A stretch of 64,000 nt of DNA from Rossellomorea sp. y25 (lineage in GTDB: Bacteria; Bacillota; Bacilli; Bacillales; Bacillaceae_B), in NCBI RefSeq assembly GCF_038049935.1, contig NZ_CP145886.1:2364501-2428500 (forward strand), written 5' to 3'. How positions within the stretch are numbered: the stretch's first letter is position 1; the number at the start of each line of letters is the position of its first letter. Shown here piece after piece: positions 38,384-48,115 of the stretch. Both the position numbers and the translations under genes were made by a program. Below the pieces are notes generated by a model. That model did not search any database. It was not told where the DNA came from and was given only the letters and a program-made list of their open reading frames with translations.

Positions 38384-38849
38384 AGGCTCTTTTCGAAAAG
38401 ATTGTTGTTTTACCATAGAACCTGCCAGGGTTCTGTCAACCAGTTTATGCTGGATGGTGAGGGGAACTGCTCCGCTTGCAGCTAGCGTTCGGCTGAGCTT
38501 CCTCGGCTTAGCCGAACGGGGTCTCGGCACGCCCAAAATCCGCCGGAGACTGCGCAGTTCCCTTCACCATCTTTAACAGGATTTTCATGACAGAGCTTCA
38601 AAGTGTGGAAGATGACAAAGTAACTAGAAAAAATATTTCTTTTTTACTTAAAAGGAAGATTAATCTCTACTTACCTTAAATGAGATGGTTTGCTAAAGTT
38701 CTTGTTTTTATTGATTTCCATTAAGGATATATGCTCAGAAAGTTGATTGGAGCGGAAGGGTGCTCGACTCCCGCGGAAAGCGAGCATCCTGGAGCGGAAA
38801 TCAACTAGAACTTTCTCCTCTACAATAGCAAACTATACGAAAAGAGCCT
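38384..38849. repeat. Composite GC-rich intergenic repeat element bounded by 12-bp inverted repeats
   Basis: AGGCTCTTTTCG (38384-38395) and CGAAAAGAGCCT (38838-38849) are exact inverted repeats. Inside are two GC-rich blocks unlike the AT-rich flanks: 38451-38573, whose ends GATGGTGAGGGGAACTGC / GCAGTTCCCTTCACCATC pair with one mismatch, and 38749-38807 (TTGATTGGAGCGGAAGG ... GAGCGGAAATCAAC). I know the second as a common Bacillaceae intergenic repeat. No open frame or transposase, so non-autonomous. Confidence 0.7.
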
Positions 38850-39196
38850 TATTCTAAAAAACTGAACCCTCTTCATCAAACAAAAATAATGCTCTTCTTC
38901 AATTTATTAAGTACAAAAAAGATAACAGGATCTATTTTTTCACCCTTCAAACAGAATAGAACCTTTTCGCTATTTTATCCATAAATATCCTTTACATCTA
39001 TTATTTTCATTAATAATTCCCATAGTATTCCTCTATATGATAGTTTATACAGGAAATCGCTTTCTATTACAGTCGTGAAATATTCTTGACGCACGATATT
39101 AAAGTTCCTGTTATTGATTTGAGATTTTACTATGTTAGTATTTTCCCTGTTAGCAAAAATAAATAAACCGCTAGCTACATAAGGAGGAATTTTTCT
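38850..39196. other. AT-rich upstream region of the LysM/3D gene
   Basis: About 345 nt with no supported gene. I looked for a c-di-AMP (ydaO) riboswitch or a WalR site, both common before wall-protein genes, and found neither convincingly. Confidence 0.4.
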
Positions 39197-40027
39197 ATGA
39201 AACTAAAAAAATCGATTATTTCTGTGGCTGCATTTACTACACTTGCAGTGTCTGGTGGAGCTAGCGCTTCAGCACAAGACATCGAAGTTAAAAAAGGTGA
39301 CACACTCTGGGGAATTGCGCAGGAGTACGGTACATCCGTTGATCAACTCATGAAATGGAACAATTTAAATTCACACTTAATCTACCCTGATCAAGAACTC
39401 AAGGTATCATCAAAAGAGTACTATACAGTTAAAAAAGGTGACACACTCTGGGGAATTTCTTCACAATATGGTGTTTCCGTCGACAGTTTAATAGGCTGGA
39501 ACGCACTTGAGAGTGACCTGATTGTCCCAGGACAAGAGTTAGTCATCAATTTAGAAGATAAAAAAGCACCTTCAGCTACTGCAAATACTTCTGAGCAAGC
39601 AGCAGCCCCTGCTCAAGAAGAAACAGCAGAAGTAGCTCCAGAAGCTGAAGCGCCTGCAGCAGAACCAGCTGAAGCACAACCTGCTAAAGAAGAAGCTGCA
39701 GCAGAAGAACCAGCTCCTCAAGAGGAAGCTGTAAAGGAAATCACAGTAGAAGCAACTGCTTACACAGCAAGTTGTGAAGGTTGCTCAGGTACGACAGCAA
39801 CTGGCGTTAACCTTTTAGAAAATCCTGATGCAAAAGTGATTGCAGTTGATCCGAATGTAATTCCACTAGGATCAAAAGTATATGTTGAAGGATACGGCTA
39901 TGCAACTGCAGAAGACACTGGCGGAGCGATTAAAGGGAATCGAATCGACGTATTCATTCCGTCAAAAGATCAAGCAGTTGATTGGGGCAGAAAATCAGTT
40001 AACGTAAAAATCCTCGAAACTAAATAA
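39197..40027 (+). CDS. LysM and 3D domain cell-wall protein (YocH-like)
   Basis: 276 aa secreted protein. Signal peptide (cut after ASA near residue 26), two LysM repeats (about 28-71 and 75-117, each with VKKGDTLWGI), a Pro/Ala/Glu linker (about 120-180), then a C-terminal 3D domain with ATAYTASCEGC, VIAVDPNVIPLGSKVYVEGYG, EDTGGAIKGNRIDVF (the three Asp that name it). LysM binds peptidoglycan and the 3D domain is a double-psi-beta-barrel murein hydrolase related to MltA. Paralogue of 40348. AAGGAGG before the ATG. Confidence 0.9.
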   Translation: MKLKKSIISVAAFTTLAVSGGASASAQDIEVKKGDTLWGIAQEYGTSVDQLMKWNNLNSHLIYPDQELKVSSKEYYTVKKGDTLWGISSQYGVSVDSLIGWNALESDLIVPGQELVINLEDKKAPSATANTSEQAAAPAQEETAEVAPEAEAPAAEPAEAQPAKEEAAAEEPAPQEEAVKEITVEATAYTASCEGCSGTTATGVNLLENPDAKVIAVDPNVIPLGSKVYVEGYGYATAEDTGGAIKGNRIDVFIPSKDQAVDWGRKSVNVKILETK

Positions 40028-40034
40028 TAGATTG

Positions 40035-40069
40035 AAACCACTGAGAAATCATTCTCAGTGGTTTTTTTT
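40035..40069 (+). terminator. Intrinsic terminator
   Basis: AAACCACTGAGAA / TTCTCAGTGGTTTTTTTT stem. Confidence 0.88.
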
Positions 40070-40243
40070 GTAGAGTTAATCTAAAAACCCAAGATGAACA
40101 TGTTATAAACTTCTAAATAAATCCCTTCGATACTAGTTATCTTTCCATTCTTCCAACTAATATTTCCCTTCAATTGAAAGAGTTAGAAACACTTCCAGCT
40201 GAATCGCCAGAAAACAATAAATATTACACGCTTGTCATCTAAT

Positions 40244-40260
40244 TGTTATCGGTTTATAAC
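40244..40260 (+). promoter_or_regulatory. Possible WalR binding site
   Basis: TGTTAT-CGGTT-TATAAC fits the WalR direct repeat TGTWAH-N5-TGTWAH with one mismatch, 88 nt upstream of a 3D-domain gene. WalR controls many wall hydrolases. Low certainty. Confidence 0.3.
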
Positions 40261-40347
40261 CAGTTTGTTATGCGTCTGAGGTAAGTCTATGTTACTATTT
40301 CAAATGTTGGTTTCATAGACAAAACACAAAAGGAGGAATTACACAAG

Positions 40348-40926
40348 ATGAAAAAAGTATTATTTTCCATTTTTTCCTTCACAGTTTTATTAACAATCGG
40401 ACTTACTTCTGCCTATGCAGATTCAAACGATACTGCAATGAATGATTATCATAATATTGAAAAAGGCGATATTCTTTGGGAGATTGCAAATCGATATCAT
40501 GTTTCGATAGATGAAGTTGGGACACGCCAACAACTTTTAGAAGAAGGTATAACTGTGAATAACGAATCAGAAGAACAACAAGAGGTTAAATCAGCAGATA
40601 CAAAGTCTTCTGAGGATTCTCAGGATAATGTGGTGAAAGAGGTTAATGTAACAGCCACTGCGTACACAGCATATTGTGAAGGCTGTATCGGTATCACAAA
40701 GACAGGTGTTGACTTAATCGAGAACCCTGATGCAAGAGTCATTGCCGTCGATCCAAGTGTCATTCCACTGGGGTCTAAGGTGTATGTAGAAGGATACGGT
40801 TATTCCCGTGCAGAAGATACAGGTGGAGCCATTAAAGGAAAACGTATCGACATCTATATGGAAAAAGAAAAAGATGCCCTTAAATATGGTGTACAGGATG
40901 TTAAAGTGAAAATTATTGAAGAGTAA
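40348..40926 (+). CDS. 3D domain cell-wall protein with one degenerate LysM
   Basis: 192 aa. Signal peptide (to about ASA/YADS, residue 25), a shortened LysM (NIEKGDILWEIANRYHVSIDEV), an acidic linker, and a 3D domain (ATAYTAYCEGC, VIAVDPSVIPLGSKVYVEGYG, EDTGGAIKGKRIDIY) very close to that of the gene at 39197. A tandem duplicate that lost the second LysM and most of the linker. AGGAGGAATT before the ATG. Confidence 0.88.
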   Translation: MKKVLFSIFSFTVLLTIGLTSAYADSNDTAMNDYHNIEKGDILWEIANRYHVSIDEVGTRQQLLEEGITVNNESEEQQEVKSADTKSSEDSQDNVVKEVNVTATAYTAYCEGCIGITKTGVDLIENPDARVIAVDPSVIPLGSKVYVEGYGYSRAEDTGGAIKGKRIDIYMEKEKDALKYGVQDVKVKIIEE

Positions 40927-40934
40927 CGAATAGT

Positions 40935-40962
40935 CAGGACGCCGATTCAGGCGTCCTTTTTG
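40935..40962 (+). terminator. Intrinsic terminator
   Basis: GGACGCC / GGCGTCC stem with a 6-nt loop and T-run. Confidence 0.88.
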
Positions 40963-40972
40963 TATAAAAAAA

Positions 40973-41104
40973 CTATTTCCCTTGAACGTCAGACCCTTTT
41001 CTAGCAGAAGGAGCTACTGATTTCATCTCAATTTCCTCACCCATTTGTTGTTGAGCTAATTTTTCTGCTGCTTCATGTTGAGAATTCTTTTGCTTGTTTT
41101 TCAT
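40973..41104 (-). CDS. Small hydrophilic protein, 43 aa
   Basis: MKNKQKNSQHEAAEKLAQQ, then QMGEEIEMKSVAPSARKGSDVQGK. Very strong site GGAGGAGG. Lys/Gln-rich, no Cys or hydrophobic segment: the style of small spore proteins, though no family is recognised. One-gene minus-strand unit. Confidence 0.6.
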   Translation of the reverse strand: MKNKQKNSQHEAAEKLAQQQMGEEIEMKSVAPSARKGSDVQGK

Positions 41105-41679
41105 GATTGGACCTCCTCCCGTACATTTTTTAATTAATATTCACCGATACATGAAAATTACTACAGGTACTTCATCCAGAATTCCCATTTATTACTTCAA
41201 GTATTATAGAGAAACCTTTAATTATATCGACTTAAATACTTTTTCTTCCTATAAAACAGTTAAAACATGATTGTCAACCCGATTTATTTTAACGGAATAT
41301 AACGCGTTTTCATTTCCAGTTTCTCAAGCTCGAAAAATTCCTAAATGGGCTTTAACTTCAAAAAAAGAATAGGAATGAAAACGTTTAAATGACAAACACT
41401 ATAAAAAAATATAATGGTTATCACTTGCAAAGTTAAACTTTTTTCTGATAGGGTAACAAATGTTGGTTTTATGAGAGTGTCGTGAGGGAATAGGTAATAA
41501 GTAATCATTCCTCCACATTCCTCAGAATGCACATATTCCCAGCTGCATTAACTGAGACTCTTTCACGATGAAGATTATTGCCGCAGGTGTACATACTATG
41601 ACAAACACCCTTAATCCGGCTTTCGTTACCTTCATTCAGAAAAGAGCAAAAATACATTAAAAATGGAAAGGAGAATTTT
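41105..41679. other. Long intergenic region before opuD
   Basis: 575 nt, AT-rich, with no open frame having a ribosome site (a 63-codon minus-strand frame at 41341-41532 is unsupported). Probably holds the opuD control region; no motif identified. Confidence 0.4.
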
Positions 41680-43209
41680 ATGAAGAGGATATCAAATGTT
41701 TTCTGGATTACCGTTGCATTAGTTGCAGCTTCTGTTGCCTATGGTGTCATCGCGCCAAAGTCATTCGAAAATGTAACAGCTGATATGCAAAGCTTTATTA
41801 CCTCAACATTCGGTTGGTATTATCTTATTTTAGTAACAGTGATTGTTATTTTCTGCGTATTCTTGATCTTTAGTCCAATTGGAACGATTAGATTAGGAAA
41901 GCCAGACGAGAAACCTGAGTACACGAAAGGAACATGGTTCGCCATGTTGTTTAGTGCAGGGATGGGAATCGGTTTAGTATTCTGGGGGGCAGCAGAGCCG
42001 CTGTCACACTATTTGACGCCCCCACTTGCAGAAGGTGGAACGAATCAGGCGATCAAGGAATCAATGCGTTATACGTTCTTCCACTGGGGAATACATGCTT
42101 GGGCGATCTATGCGATTGTCGCTTTAGCACTAGCTTATTATAAATTCCGTAAAGATGAACCTGGTTTAATATCAGCTACGTTGAGACCGATCTTTGGAGA
42201 TAAAGTGAACGGTCCACTGGGAACGGTCATCGATGTATTGGCTGTATTCGCCACTGTTGTCGGTGTTGCCACAACGCTTGGGTTCGGTGCAGCACAAATT
42301 AACGGAGGACTTTCATATTTACTGGGAGTTCCAAATAATTTCACCGTTCAATTCATTATCATTGCGGTTGTAACCGTCTTATTTATGATATCGGCATGGT
42401 CAGGATTAAGTAAGGGAATTAAATATCTATCTAATACGAATATGGTATTGGCAATTGGACTGTTCGTGTTAATGTTCTTTATCGGGCCTACATTGCTCAT
42501 CCTGAATATGTTCACTGATACAATTGGTGCTTATATTCAAAACATCGCTGCCATGAGTTTCCGGATCGCCCCATTAAATGAAGAGCATCGCGGCTGGATC
42601 AATGGCTGGACGATTTTCTATTGGGCATGGTGGATTTCCTGGTCTCCATTCGTCGGAATCTTCATCGCACGTGTATCACGAGGTAGAACCATTCGTGAAT
42701 TCTTAATCGGTGTGCTATTGCTTCCCGCTTTAGTCAGTTTCATTTGGTTCGCTACTTTTGGTACATCTGCCATTGAAATTCAACAAGCAGGAACAGATTT
42801 ATCAGGACTAAATACAGAAGAGGTATTGTTTGCTGTATTTAATGGATTCGAATGGTCAACGATCCTTTCAGTCATTGCCATCACATTGATCGGAACATTC
42901 TTCATTACGTCTGCTGACTCAGCTACCTTTGTTCTGGGGATGCAAACTACCTATGGATCATTAACTCCGCCAAACTATGTGAAGTTAACTTGGGGACTTG
43001 CTCAGTCTACTGTTGCATTAATCCTGCTCTATAGTGGAGGATTACAGGCTTTACAAAATGCATTAATTGTTGCAGCGCTGCCATTCTCGGTCATTATGGC
43101 CCTGATGATGCTGTCTCTGTATAAATCACTGAATCAAGAGAAAAAAGAGCTTGGATTATACATCAAACCTAAGCCAAGAAAAACGAAAGAACCTAAAGAG
43201 CATATGTAA
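41680..43209 (+). CDS. opuD: Glycine betaine transporter OpuD (BCCT family)
   Basis: 509 aa, twelve hydrophobic segments, sodium-coupled betaine/choline/carnitine transporter. Signature: [32 protein letters not shown] (helix 8, about residues 308-339), [21 protein letters not shown] near 90, and [14 protein letters not shown] near 406. Imports the compatible solute glycine betaine under osmotic stress. Same length as B. subtilis OpuD. GGAGAAT before the ATG. The window ends with a second osmoprotectant system. Confidence 0.92.
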   Translation: MKRISNVFWITVALVAASVAYGVIAPKSFENVTADMQSFITSTFGWYYLILVTVIVIFCVFLIFSPIGTIRLGKPDEKPEYTKGTWFAMLFSAGMGIGLVFWGAAEPLSHYLTPPLAEGGTNQAIKESMRYTFFHWGIHAWAIYAIVALALAYYKFRKDEPGLISATLRPIFGDKVNGPLGTVIDVLAVFATVVGVATTLGFGAAQINGGLSYLLGVPNNFTVQFIIIAVVTVLFMISAWSGLSKGIKYLSNTNMVLAIGLFVLMFFIGPTLLILNMFTDTIGAYIQNIAAMSFRIAPLNEEHRGWINGWTIFYWAWWISWSPFVGIFIARVSRGRTIREFLIGVLLLPALVSFIWFATFGTSAIEIQQAGTDLSGLNTEEVLFAVFNGFEWSTILSVIAITLIGTFFITSADSATFVLGMQTTYGSLTPPNYVKLTWGLAQSTVALILLYSGGLQALQNALIVAALPFSVIMALMMLSLYKSLNQEKKELGLYIKPKPRKTKEPKEHM

Positions 43210-43215
43210 AATCCT

Positions 43216-43249
43216 TGAGCGCCTGGAGCTATCCCAGGCGCTCTTTTTG
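43216..43249 (+). terminator. opuD terminator
   Basis: GAGCGCCTGG / CCAGGCGCTCTTTTT stem. Confidence 0.88.
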
Positions 43250-43437
43250 CATATCGAGGACTTCTTATCTAGACATTTTACTCATTTTCCGCTCCTCCAT
43301 AAACAGCAAAACCCACTGTTCATAGGCAATCTGCTACAAATGCATTTCATAGTCAAAAAATGAATAAAGATTTTAATTAACCTACAATTTGTCCACTACA
43401 TACATTAATATCGTAGTAAGATAACTGGAGGTGACTG

Positions 43438-43563
43438 ATGATGTATGGATATGGATACCCTGGATATGGATATGGCTGCGGTGGTGGCTACGCTGGTGGC
43501 TTTGCGTTAATCGTAGTATTATTCATCCTATTAATTATCGTTGGAGCAGCGTTTGTTTGTTAA
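43438..43563 (+). CDS. YjcZ/SscA-type sporulation peptide
   Basis: 41 aa: [19 protein letters not shown], then [22 protein letters not shown]. Gly/Tyr-rich head and one membrane helix; matches the YjcZ family of Bacillus spore-assembly peptides. Site GGAGGTGA is optimal. The two Cys residues are unusual for the family but the rest is standard. Confidence 0.85.
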   Translation: MMYGYGYPGYGYGCGGGYAGGFALIVVLFILLIIVGAAFVC

Positions 43564-43579
43564 CAATAAATAATGGTTA

Positions 43580-43657
43580 GGTGACCCCGACCATAGTCGA
43601 TGATTTCTCTACCAACATCCGGTGAAGAAAGAACTGACTTTTGGGGTCATCTTTTTT
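43580..43657 (+). terminator. Long hairpin terminator or structured RNA
   Basis: GTGACCCC at 43581-43588 and GGGGTCAT at 43643-43650 with a 54-nt centre that can form further stems, then TTTTTT. The size is larger than an ordinary terminator. Confidence 0.55.
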
Positions 43658-43741
43658 ATTTATACATATTGGATTGTCATGGATTAAATCTCATATTAAA
43701 ATACAAGAGGAATCAATATTCTTGTAAAGGATCGAACCTTA

Positions 43742-44383
43742 ATGACCAAAAAAATCACAAAGAAAAAGCGTCCCAGTAAGAAAAAACGATCCTCACCATT
43801 TACGATCGTCCTTATCCCCATCATCATCTTAGTTATCTATTATACTGTATATAGTGGAGAGGTCTCTTATAACCTGTCATCATTGGGTAAAGAAGAGGTC
43901 CCAGCCGAATATATTCCCATCTATAAAGCTGCCCAAGAAGAATATGGGGTACCATGGTACTTACTGGCTGCCCATCACCGGGTTGAAACGAAATTTTCAA
44001 CCATGAAGACTCTTGTCTCCCCAGCAGGTGCAGAGGGACACATGCAGTTTATGCCTTGTACCTTTGTGGGCTGGTCCCATCCAACGTGCTCAGGTCTGGG
44101 AAAGGGAAACATCCCTTCAGACCAAAAAACAGACCCTGACGTCATTGAAAAGTACGGTGGCTATGGGGTTGATGCAAACGGAGATGGAATAGCCGATCCT
44201 TTTCAAATTGAGGATGCAGTATTCAGTGCTGCCAACTATTTAGCACGAAATGGAGCAGCAGATGGGAAAATTGAACAAGCCGTATTTGCCTATAATCATA
44301 GTGACAAATATGTTGAAGATGTTCTATACTACGCAGACCGATTTATAGAAAAGGAAGAAGAGGAGTCAGACAAGGCTATGTGA
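43742..44383 (+). CDS. Lytic transglycosylase-like protein, membrane anchored
   Basis: 213 aa. A basic N-terminus, one membrane anchor (residues about 21-40), then an SLT-type domain with the catalytic Glu in AAHHRVETKFS (about residue 84), SPAGAEGHMQFMPCTFVGW, DANGDGIADPFQIEDAVFSAANYLA and AVFAYNHSDKYVEDV. Cleaves murein between MurNAc and GlcNAc. Similar domains occur in Bacillus YomI/CwlP-type and spore-cortex related proteins. The start has a weak site (AAAGGAT). Confidence 0.85.
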   Translation: MTKKITKKKRPSKKKRSSPFTIVLIPIIILVIYYTVYSGEVSYNLSSLGKEEVPAEYIPIYKAAQEEYGVPWYLLAAHHRVETKFSTMKTLVSPAGAEGHMQFMPCTFVGWSHPTCSGLGKGNIPSDQKTDPDVIEKYGGYGVDANGDGIADPFQIEDAVFSAANYLARNGAADGKIEQAVFAYNHSDKYVEDVLYYADRFIEKEEEESDKAM

Positions 44384-44401
44384 TTTCTAAATCTGTTTTA
44401 A

Positions 44402-44436
44402 AAAAAGAACCGGATTCTATTTCGGTTTTTTTTTTT
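44402..44436 (+). terminator. Intrinsic terminator
   Basis: AAAAAAGAACCG / CGGTTTTTTTTT stem. Confidence 0.75.
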
Positions 44437-44597
44437 TAATTTTTCCTTTGTGAATTGGTACGCCAATTGATGAACATACTCTTATGAGTCCCTCTGCCAC
44501 CAATAAAAATTTCCAATAAGTCCTTGATCGTATACACACACTTAATAAATTGTTATGATAAGGTTCGTGATTTTTACGGATGATAAAGGTGATTTAA

Positions 44598-46823
44598 TTG
44601 AAAATAATCGAAATGATAGAAGAATGGAAAACCGCTCTTGATATGGAAATTCTACAACTAAAAAACCGGGAAAACACAGGCGTTTTGATAGAAGAAGGCC
44701 GATGTATCCGCAAAGAAGAAAATGCCTATATTTATTGGTTCACCCTTAGTTATCCTGCTTCGTTACCAGAAGGAGGGAGCGTAGTTTACAAGAGAAAGCA
44801 ATCTACAATCACAGGTGTGGTGATTAGTTCAGAGGAACGAGAGTGCATTATTGAGCTCGAACGATTCCTTGGAGACACTATTTCTTATGGTCAAATATTG
44901 CACGAACCATGGGAAATATTAGAAAAGCTAATAGAACGATTGGACGAAGCAAAAGAGCGCCATGGAAAAACACTGCGTATTCAGAATGTGATGAATCCAC
45001 CGAAAGACACAAGACATCCGAAATCTACTTTTAAAAACCCTTTACAAGAAGCATACGTACGCAGTAAGTATAATCCTGTTACGTATGTATGGGGACCGCC
45101 TGGAACAGGAAAGACCTATACGCTCGCCAGAGTAGCCGCTTATCATTATTCAGAAGGAAAAAAAGTGCTGCTTCTTTCCCATAGTAATGCAGCAGTTGAT
45201 GTCTTAATAGAGGAAATGCACCACTTCCTCAGCAGCCATAATCGGTGGAAAGCAGGAGAAGTTTTACGTTATGGGACCAACCGGAAAGTGTATAGTGAAA
45301 ATATTACAGATTTAAGCGTACTTCAATTATTAGAACAACTAGACCCCACCCTTGCAGAGGAAAAAGGAAAGGTCGAAACCTACCGGAAAAGGTTAAAAAA
45401 TAAACTGGCTAAAACGTATTCAAGTTATGATTCAGAACGGTTGTCACAGCTTGAGGTTCATTATCAAAAAATCAAAGAAAAGTTTAAACGAAGAGAAGGG
45501 GAGCTTGTTATTGATGCAAAGGTCATCGGGACGACTCTCTCAAAAGCTGCGATTGATGGTATTCTTTATGAAGAAGAATTTGACCTTGTTATTGTTGATG
45601 AAGCAAGTATGGCCTATATACCTCAGGTAGCATTCGCTGCATCCCTGGGAAAGAAGATCATAATCTGCGGGGATTTCAAACAGCTCCCACCTATTTCTAC
45701 ATCCTTCCATCCGATGGTAACCAAATGGCTGAAGGAAGACATCTTTCATGCGGCTCAGGTTGCACATGCCGTTGATAGGGGACAGGATCACCCTCAGTTA
45801 TTATTACTTCCAGAACAGCGGCGAATGCATCCCAGTATTTCGGCATTTACCAATCAATATATCTACCATTCTAAGGTAGGCGATCACCATTCGGTACGAT
45901 TGAAGAGAGCTGAGATTACGAATAAAAATCCTTTCCCATCACATGGAGCGGTATTATTTTCACTGAAAGAAGGGACTGAATGGGCAGAGGTTCAAAAAGG
46001 CTCACGTTGGAATGTCCTATCAAGCTTAGTAACGATCCAACTTACTCTGCAAGCAATCGAGGATGGAATTCAATCTATCGGGATAGTAACTCCCTACCGT
46101 ATTCAAGCGAATTGGTATAACCTTTTACTAGATGAATTGGTAAAGAGCACACATTCTCAAACTGATTTATATGCCGCTACAGTTCATGGTTTTCAAGGAT
46201 CAGAAAATGACATGATCTTATTTGATCTCGTGGATGGGGTTTCCCATGGAAAGCCTGGGGCGTTACTAACCCGAAACGGAAGCGATAGACTACTTAATGT
46301 TGCGATAACCCGGGCGAGGGGGAAGTTTGTTCTTATTGGAAACGATCAATTTATCCAGGAGAAGACTCATTCATCCAAACCGGTTCATCAATTCATCAAG
46401 CACCTTCAAAAGAAGGGGCATAAGGAAACAAGTTCAACACTCACTCCTCTTTCAACTAAAAAAATGAAGTGGATTGATTTGAACGATCACCGTAAACTGG
46501 TGAAGGATCTTCACGCAGCAAAACAAACAATCGTAGTGAATGTGGAGCATATCAAAGATATCCCGGGAGATATAATGAGCGTATTAATAACTGTATCAAG
46601 GGAGAAAAACGTCATACTCTTATGTAAAGACGGCAGCCCTTTGCACTCGGGAATGAGCATCAAATTTGAAAAATCCAAAACGATCATACCGTTCATTGTG
46701 TTAGATGATAAGGTCATCTGGTTCAATTCTTACTCAAAAGAAAATAACCGATTCCCTTATCATGTTAGAATTTTGTCAAAGAAAATAATTGGACAATTCC
46801 TCAAAATGAATGAAGAGAAATAA
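44598..46823 (+). CDS. Superfamily 1 (UPF1/DNA2-like) helicase with a degenerate PLD-like C-terminus
   Basis: 741 aa. ATPase motifs in order: Walker A GPPGTGKTYT (about residues 166-175), Ia SHSNAAVDVL, II DLVIVDEASM (about 328), III GDFKQLPP (about 355), EQRRMHPSI (about 405), V VHGFQGSENDMILFD (about 530), VI LNVAITRARGKFVLIGN (about 567). The last 130 residues (AAKQTIVVNVEHIKDIPGD ... IPFIVLDDKVIWFNS) look like a phospholipase D-type fold that has lost its HKD residues. TTG start with AAAGGTGAT. Nucleic-acid unwinding; partner unknown. Adjacent to the selenium cluster but no functional link is apparent. Confidence 0.88.
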   Translation: MKIIEMIEEWKTALDMEILQLKNRENTGVLIEEGRCIRKEENAYIYWFTLSYPASLPEGGSVVYKRKQSTITGVVISSEERECIIELERFLGDTISYGQILHEPWEILEKLIERLDEAKERHGKTLRIQNVMNPPKDTRHPKSTFKNPLQEAYVRSKYNPVTYVWGPPGTGKTYTLARVAAYHYSEGKKVLLLSHSNAAVDVLIEEMHHFLSSHNRWKAGEVLRYGTNRKVYSENITDLSVLQLLEQLDPTLAEEKGKVETYRKRLKNKLAKTYSSYDSERLSQLEVHYQKIKEKFKRREGELVIDAKVIGTTLSKAAIDGILYEEEFDLVIVDEASMAYIPQVAFAASLGKKIIICGDFKQLPPISTSFHPMVTKWLKEDIFHAAQVAHAVDRGQDHPQLLLLPEQRRMHPSISAFTNQYIYHSKVGDHHSVRLKRAEITNKNPFPSHGAVLFSLKEGTEWAEVQKGSRWNVLSSLVTIQLTLQAIEDGIQSIGIVTPYRIQANWYNLLLDELVKSTHSQTDLYAATVHGFQGSENDMILFDLVDGVSHGKPGALLTRNGSDRLLNVAITRARGKFVLIGNDQFIQEKTHSSKPVHQFIKHLQKKGHKETSSTLTPLSTKKMKWIDLNDHRKLVKDLHAAKQTIVVNVEHIKDIPGDIMSVLITVSREKNVILLCKDGSPLHSGMSIKFEKSKTIIPFIVLDDKVIWFNSYSKENNRFPYHVRILSKKIIGQFLKMNEEK

Positions 46824-46888
46824 GCGGTGTTCCTTTAGAAAGCTAGTAGCAGAAATCTACTTCTCTCAAAAGGAGTCACCGCTTTCTT
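46822..46888. terminator. Bidirectional terminator
   Basis: AAGCGGTG / CACCGCTT stem with an inner 45-nt centre, between the helicase and selD stop codons. Confidence 0.65.
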
Positions 46889-47939
46889 ATTTTTCAACCA
46901 GAATACTCCAGTCCTGTTTCGTTCGCACCCTACCAATTATGCTTGCTGATACCGAGTGAAGACGTAATTCCTCTATATACTTTTCTCCTTCATCCTCAGG
47001 CAAACTCACTAATAATCCCCCTGAAGTTATCGCGTCACATACGATCCATTGATCTTCCTGTTTGAGACCCGGATCATAGAAAACTTTTTCTTCAAGCCAC
47101 TTATGGTTCGCTTTGGATCCACCAGGAATGACCCCTTGGGCTGCTAATTCTTTCGTCCCGTCTAAAAGGGGAATGGAGGAGTATGAGAACTGGATGGACA
47201 CATTACTGCCTTTAGCCATTTCATAGGCGTGGCCCAATAAACCAAAGCCTGTTACATCTGTCACTGCATTCGGATGGTAGGCCAGTAATACTTCTGAAGC
47301 TAATTTATTTAACGTGCTCATGACTTCGATCACATCTTTTTTTTGATCTTCTGTCACCACTTGCCGTTTGATGCCTGTCGTTAAAATCCCTACTCCTAAT
47401 GGTTTTGTAAGAACAATAACGTCTCCTTCTTTGGCACCATTATTCGTCCAATACTTTTTCGGGTGAACGATTCCCGTTACGCTTAACCCAAATTTAGGCT
47501 CTTGATCGTCGATGGAATGGCCACCGACCGTCACAGCACCCGCTTCGATTACTTTACATTGTGCACCTGACAAGATTTCAGCAAGTACTTCACTTCCAAG
47601 CTTTTTAATTGGAAAGCCTACGATATTTAAAACGGTTTTCGGCGTTCCACCCATTGCATAGACGTCACTTAGCGCGTTGGCAGCTGCGATTTGACCAAAT
47701 TGGTAAGGGTCATCTACAATCGGGGTGAAATAGTCTACGGTTTGTACCATTGCAAGTTCATCTGTCAGTTGATAGATACCACCATCGTCTGATGATTCGG
47801 TTCCTACTAATAATGCTTCGGTAAATGGTTGAGGGGGTAGCTGACGCAAAACTTGCGTCAAGTCACTAGGACTAATTTTACAGCCTCAGCCAGCTTTTGA
47901 AGAAAGTTCTGTTAAACGCATAATTTCTTCCCTGCTCAT
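46887..47939 (-). CDS. selD: Selenide, water dikinase SelD, selenocysteine-containing
   Basis: 350 aa if UGA at 47886-47888 is read as Sec. From ATG 47939 (site AAAGGGGTGAAG): MSREEIMRLTELSSKAG, Sec at residue 18, then GCKISPSDLTQVLRQLPP. In SelD this position is the catalytic Cys or Sec (E. coli Cys17) in the (C/U)GCK motif; here it is GUGCK. The rest carries the family core: VDYFTPIVDDPYQFGQIAAANALSDVYAMGGTPK, VGGHSIDDQEPKFGLSVTGIV, TDVTGFGLLGHA. Makes selenophosphate from selenide and ATP for tRNA-Sec charging. A SECIS-like hairpin follows the UGA (47842-47860). Confidence 0.95.
47842..47860 (-). promoter_or_regulatory. Bacterial SECIS-like hairpin in selD
   Basis: TGACGCAA-GTT-TTGCGTCA, perfect 8-bp stem with a GUU loop, starting 25 nt after the UGA. 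Distance from UGA to loop is 33 nt, within the usual bacterial range, and G is the first loop base. Confidence 0.8.
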
Positions 47940-48115
47940 TCACTTCACCCCTTTATGTATGAATATTCTAATTGTACAGGATAAAAATACAATTGAGCAA
48001 AGGAGAACTGAAGGGCGGTTAGAAATCAGGCGGGGAATAAGATGATTTGCACATAAAATTCCTCTATAATAAGAGGGGATCCTACAAAAAATGCTCAAGA
48101 AAAGGGAGGAAGCTC

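Noticed and set aside
38850..39196. c-di-AMP riboswitch before the LysM/3D gene
   Set aside because: Expected from other Bacillus wall genes, but the conserved core sequences are not present.
41341..41532. 63-codon minus-strand frame before opuD
   Set aside because: No ribosome site, odd composition and no family; likely chance.
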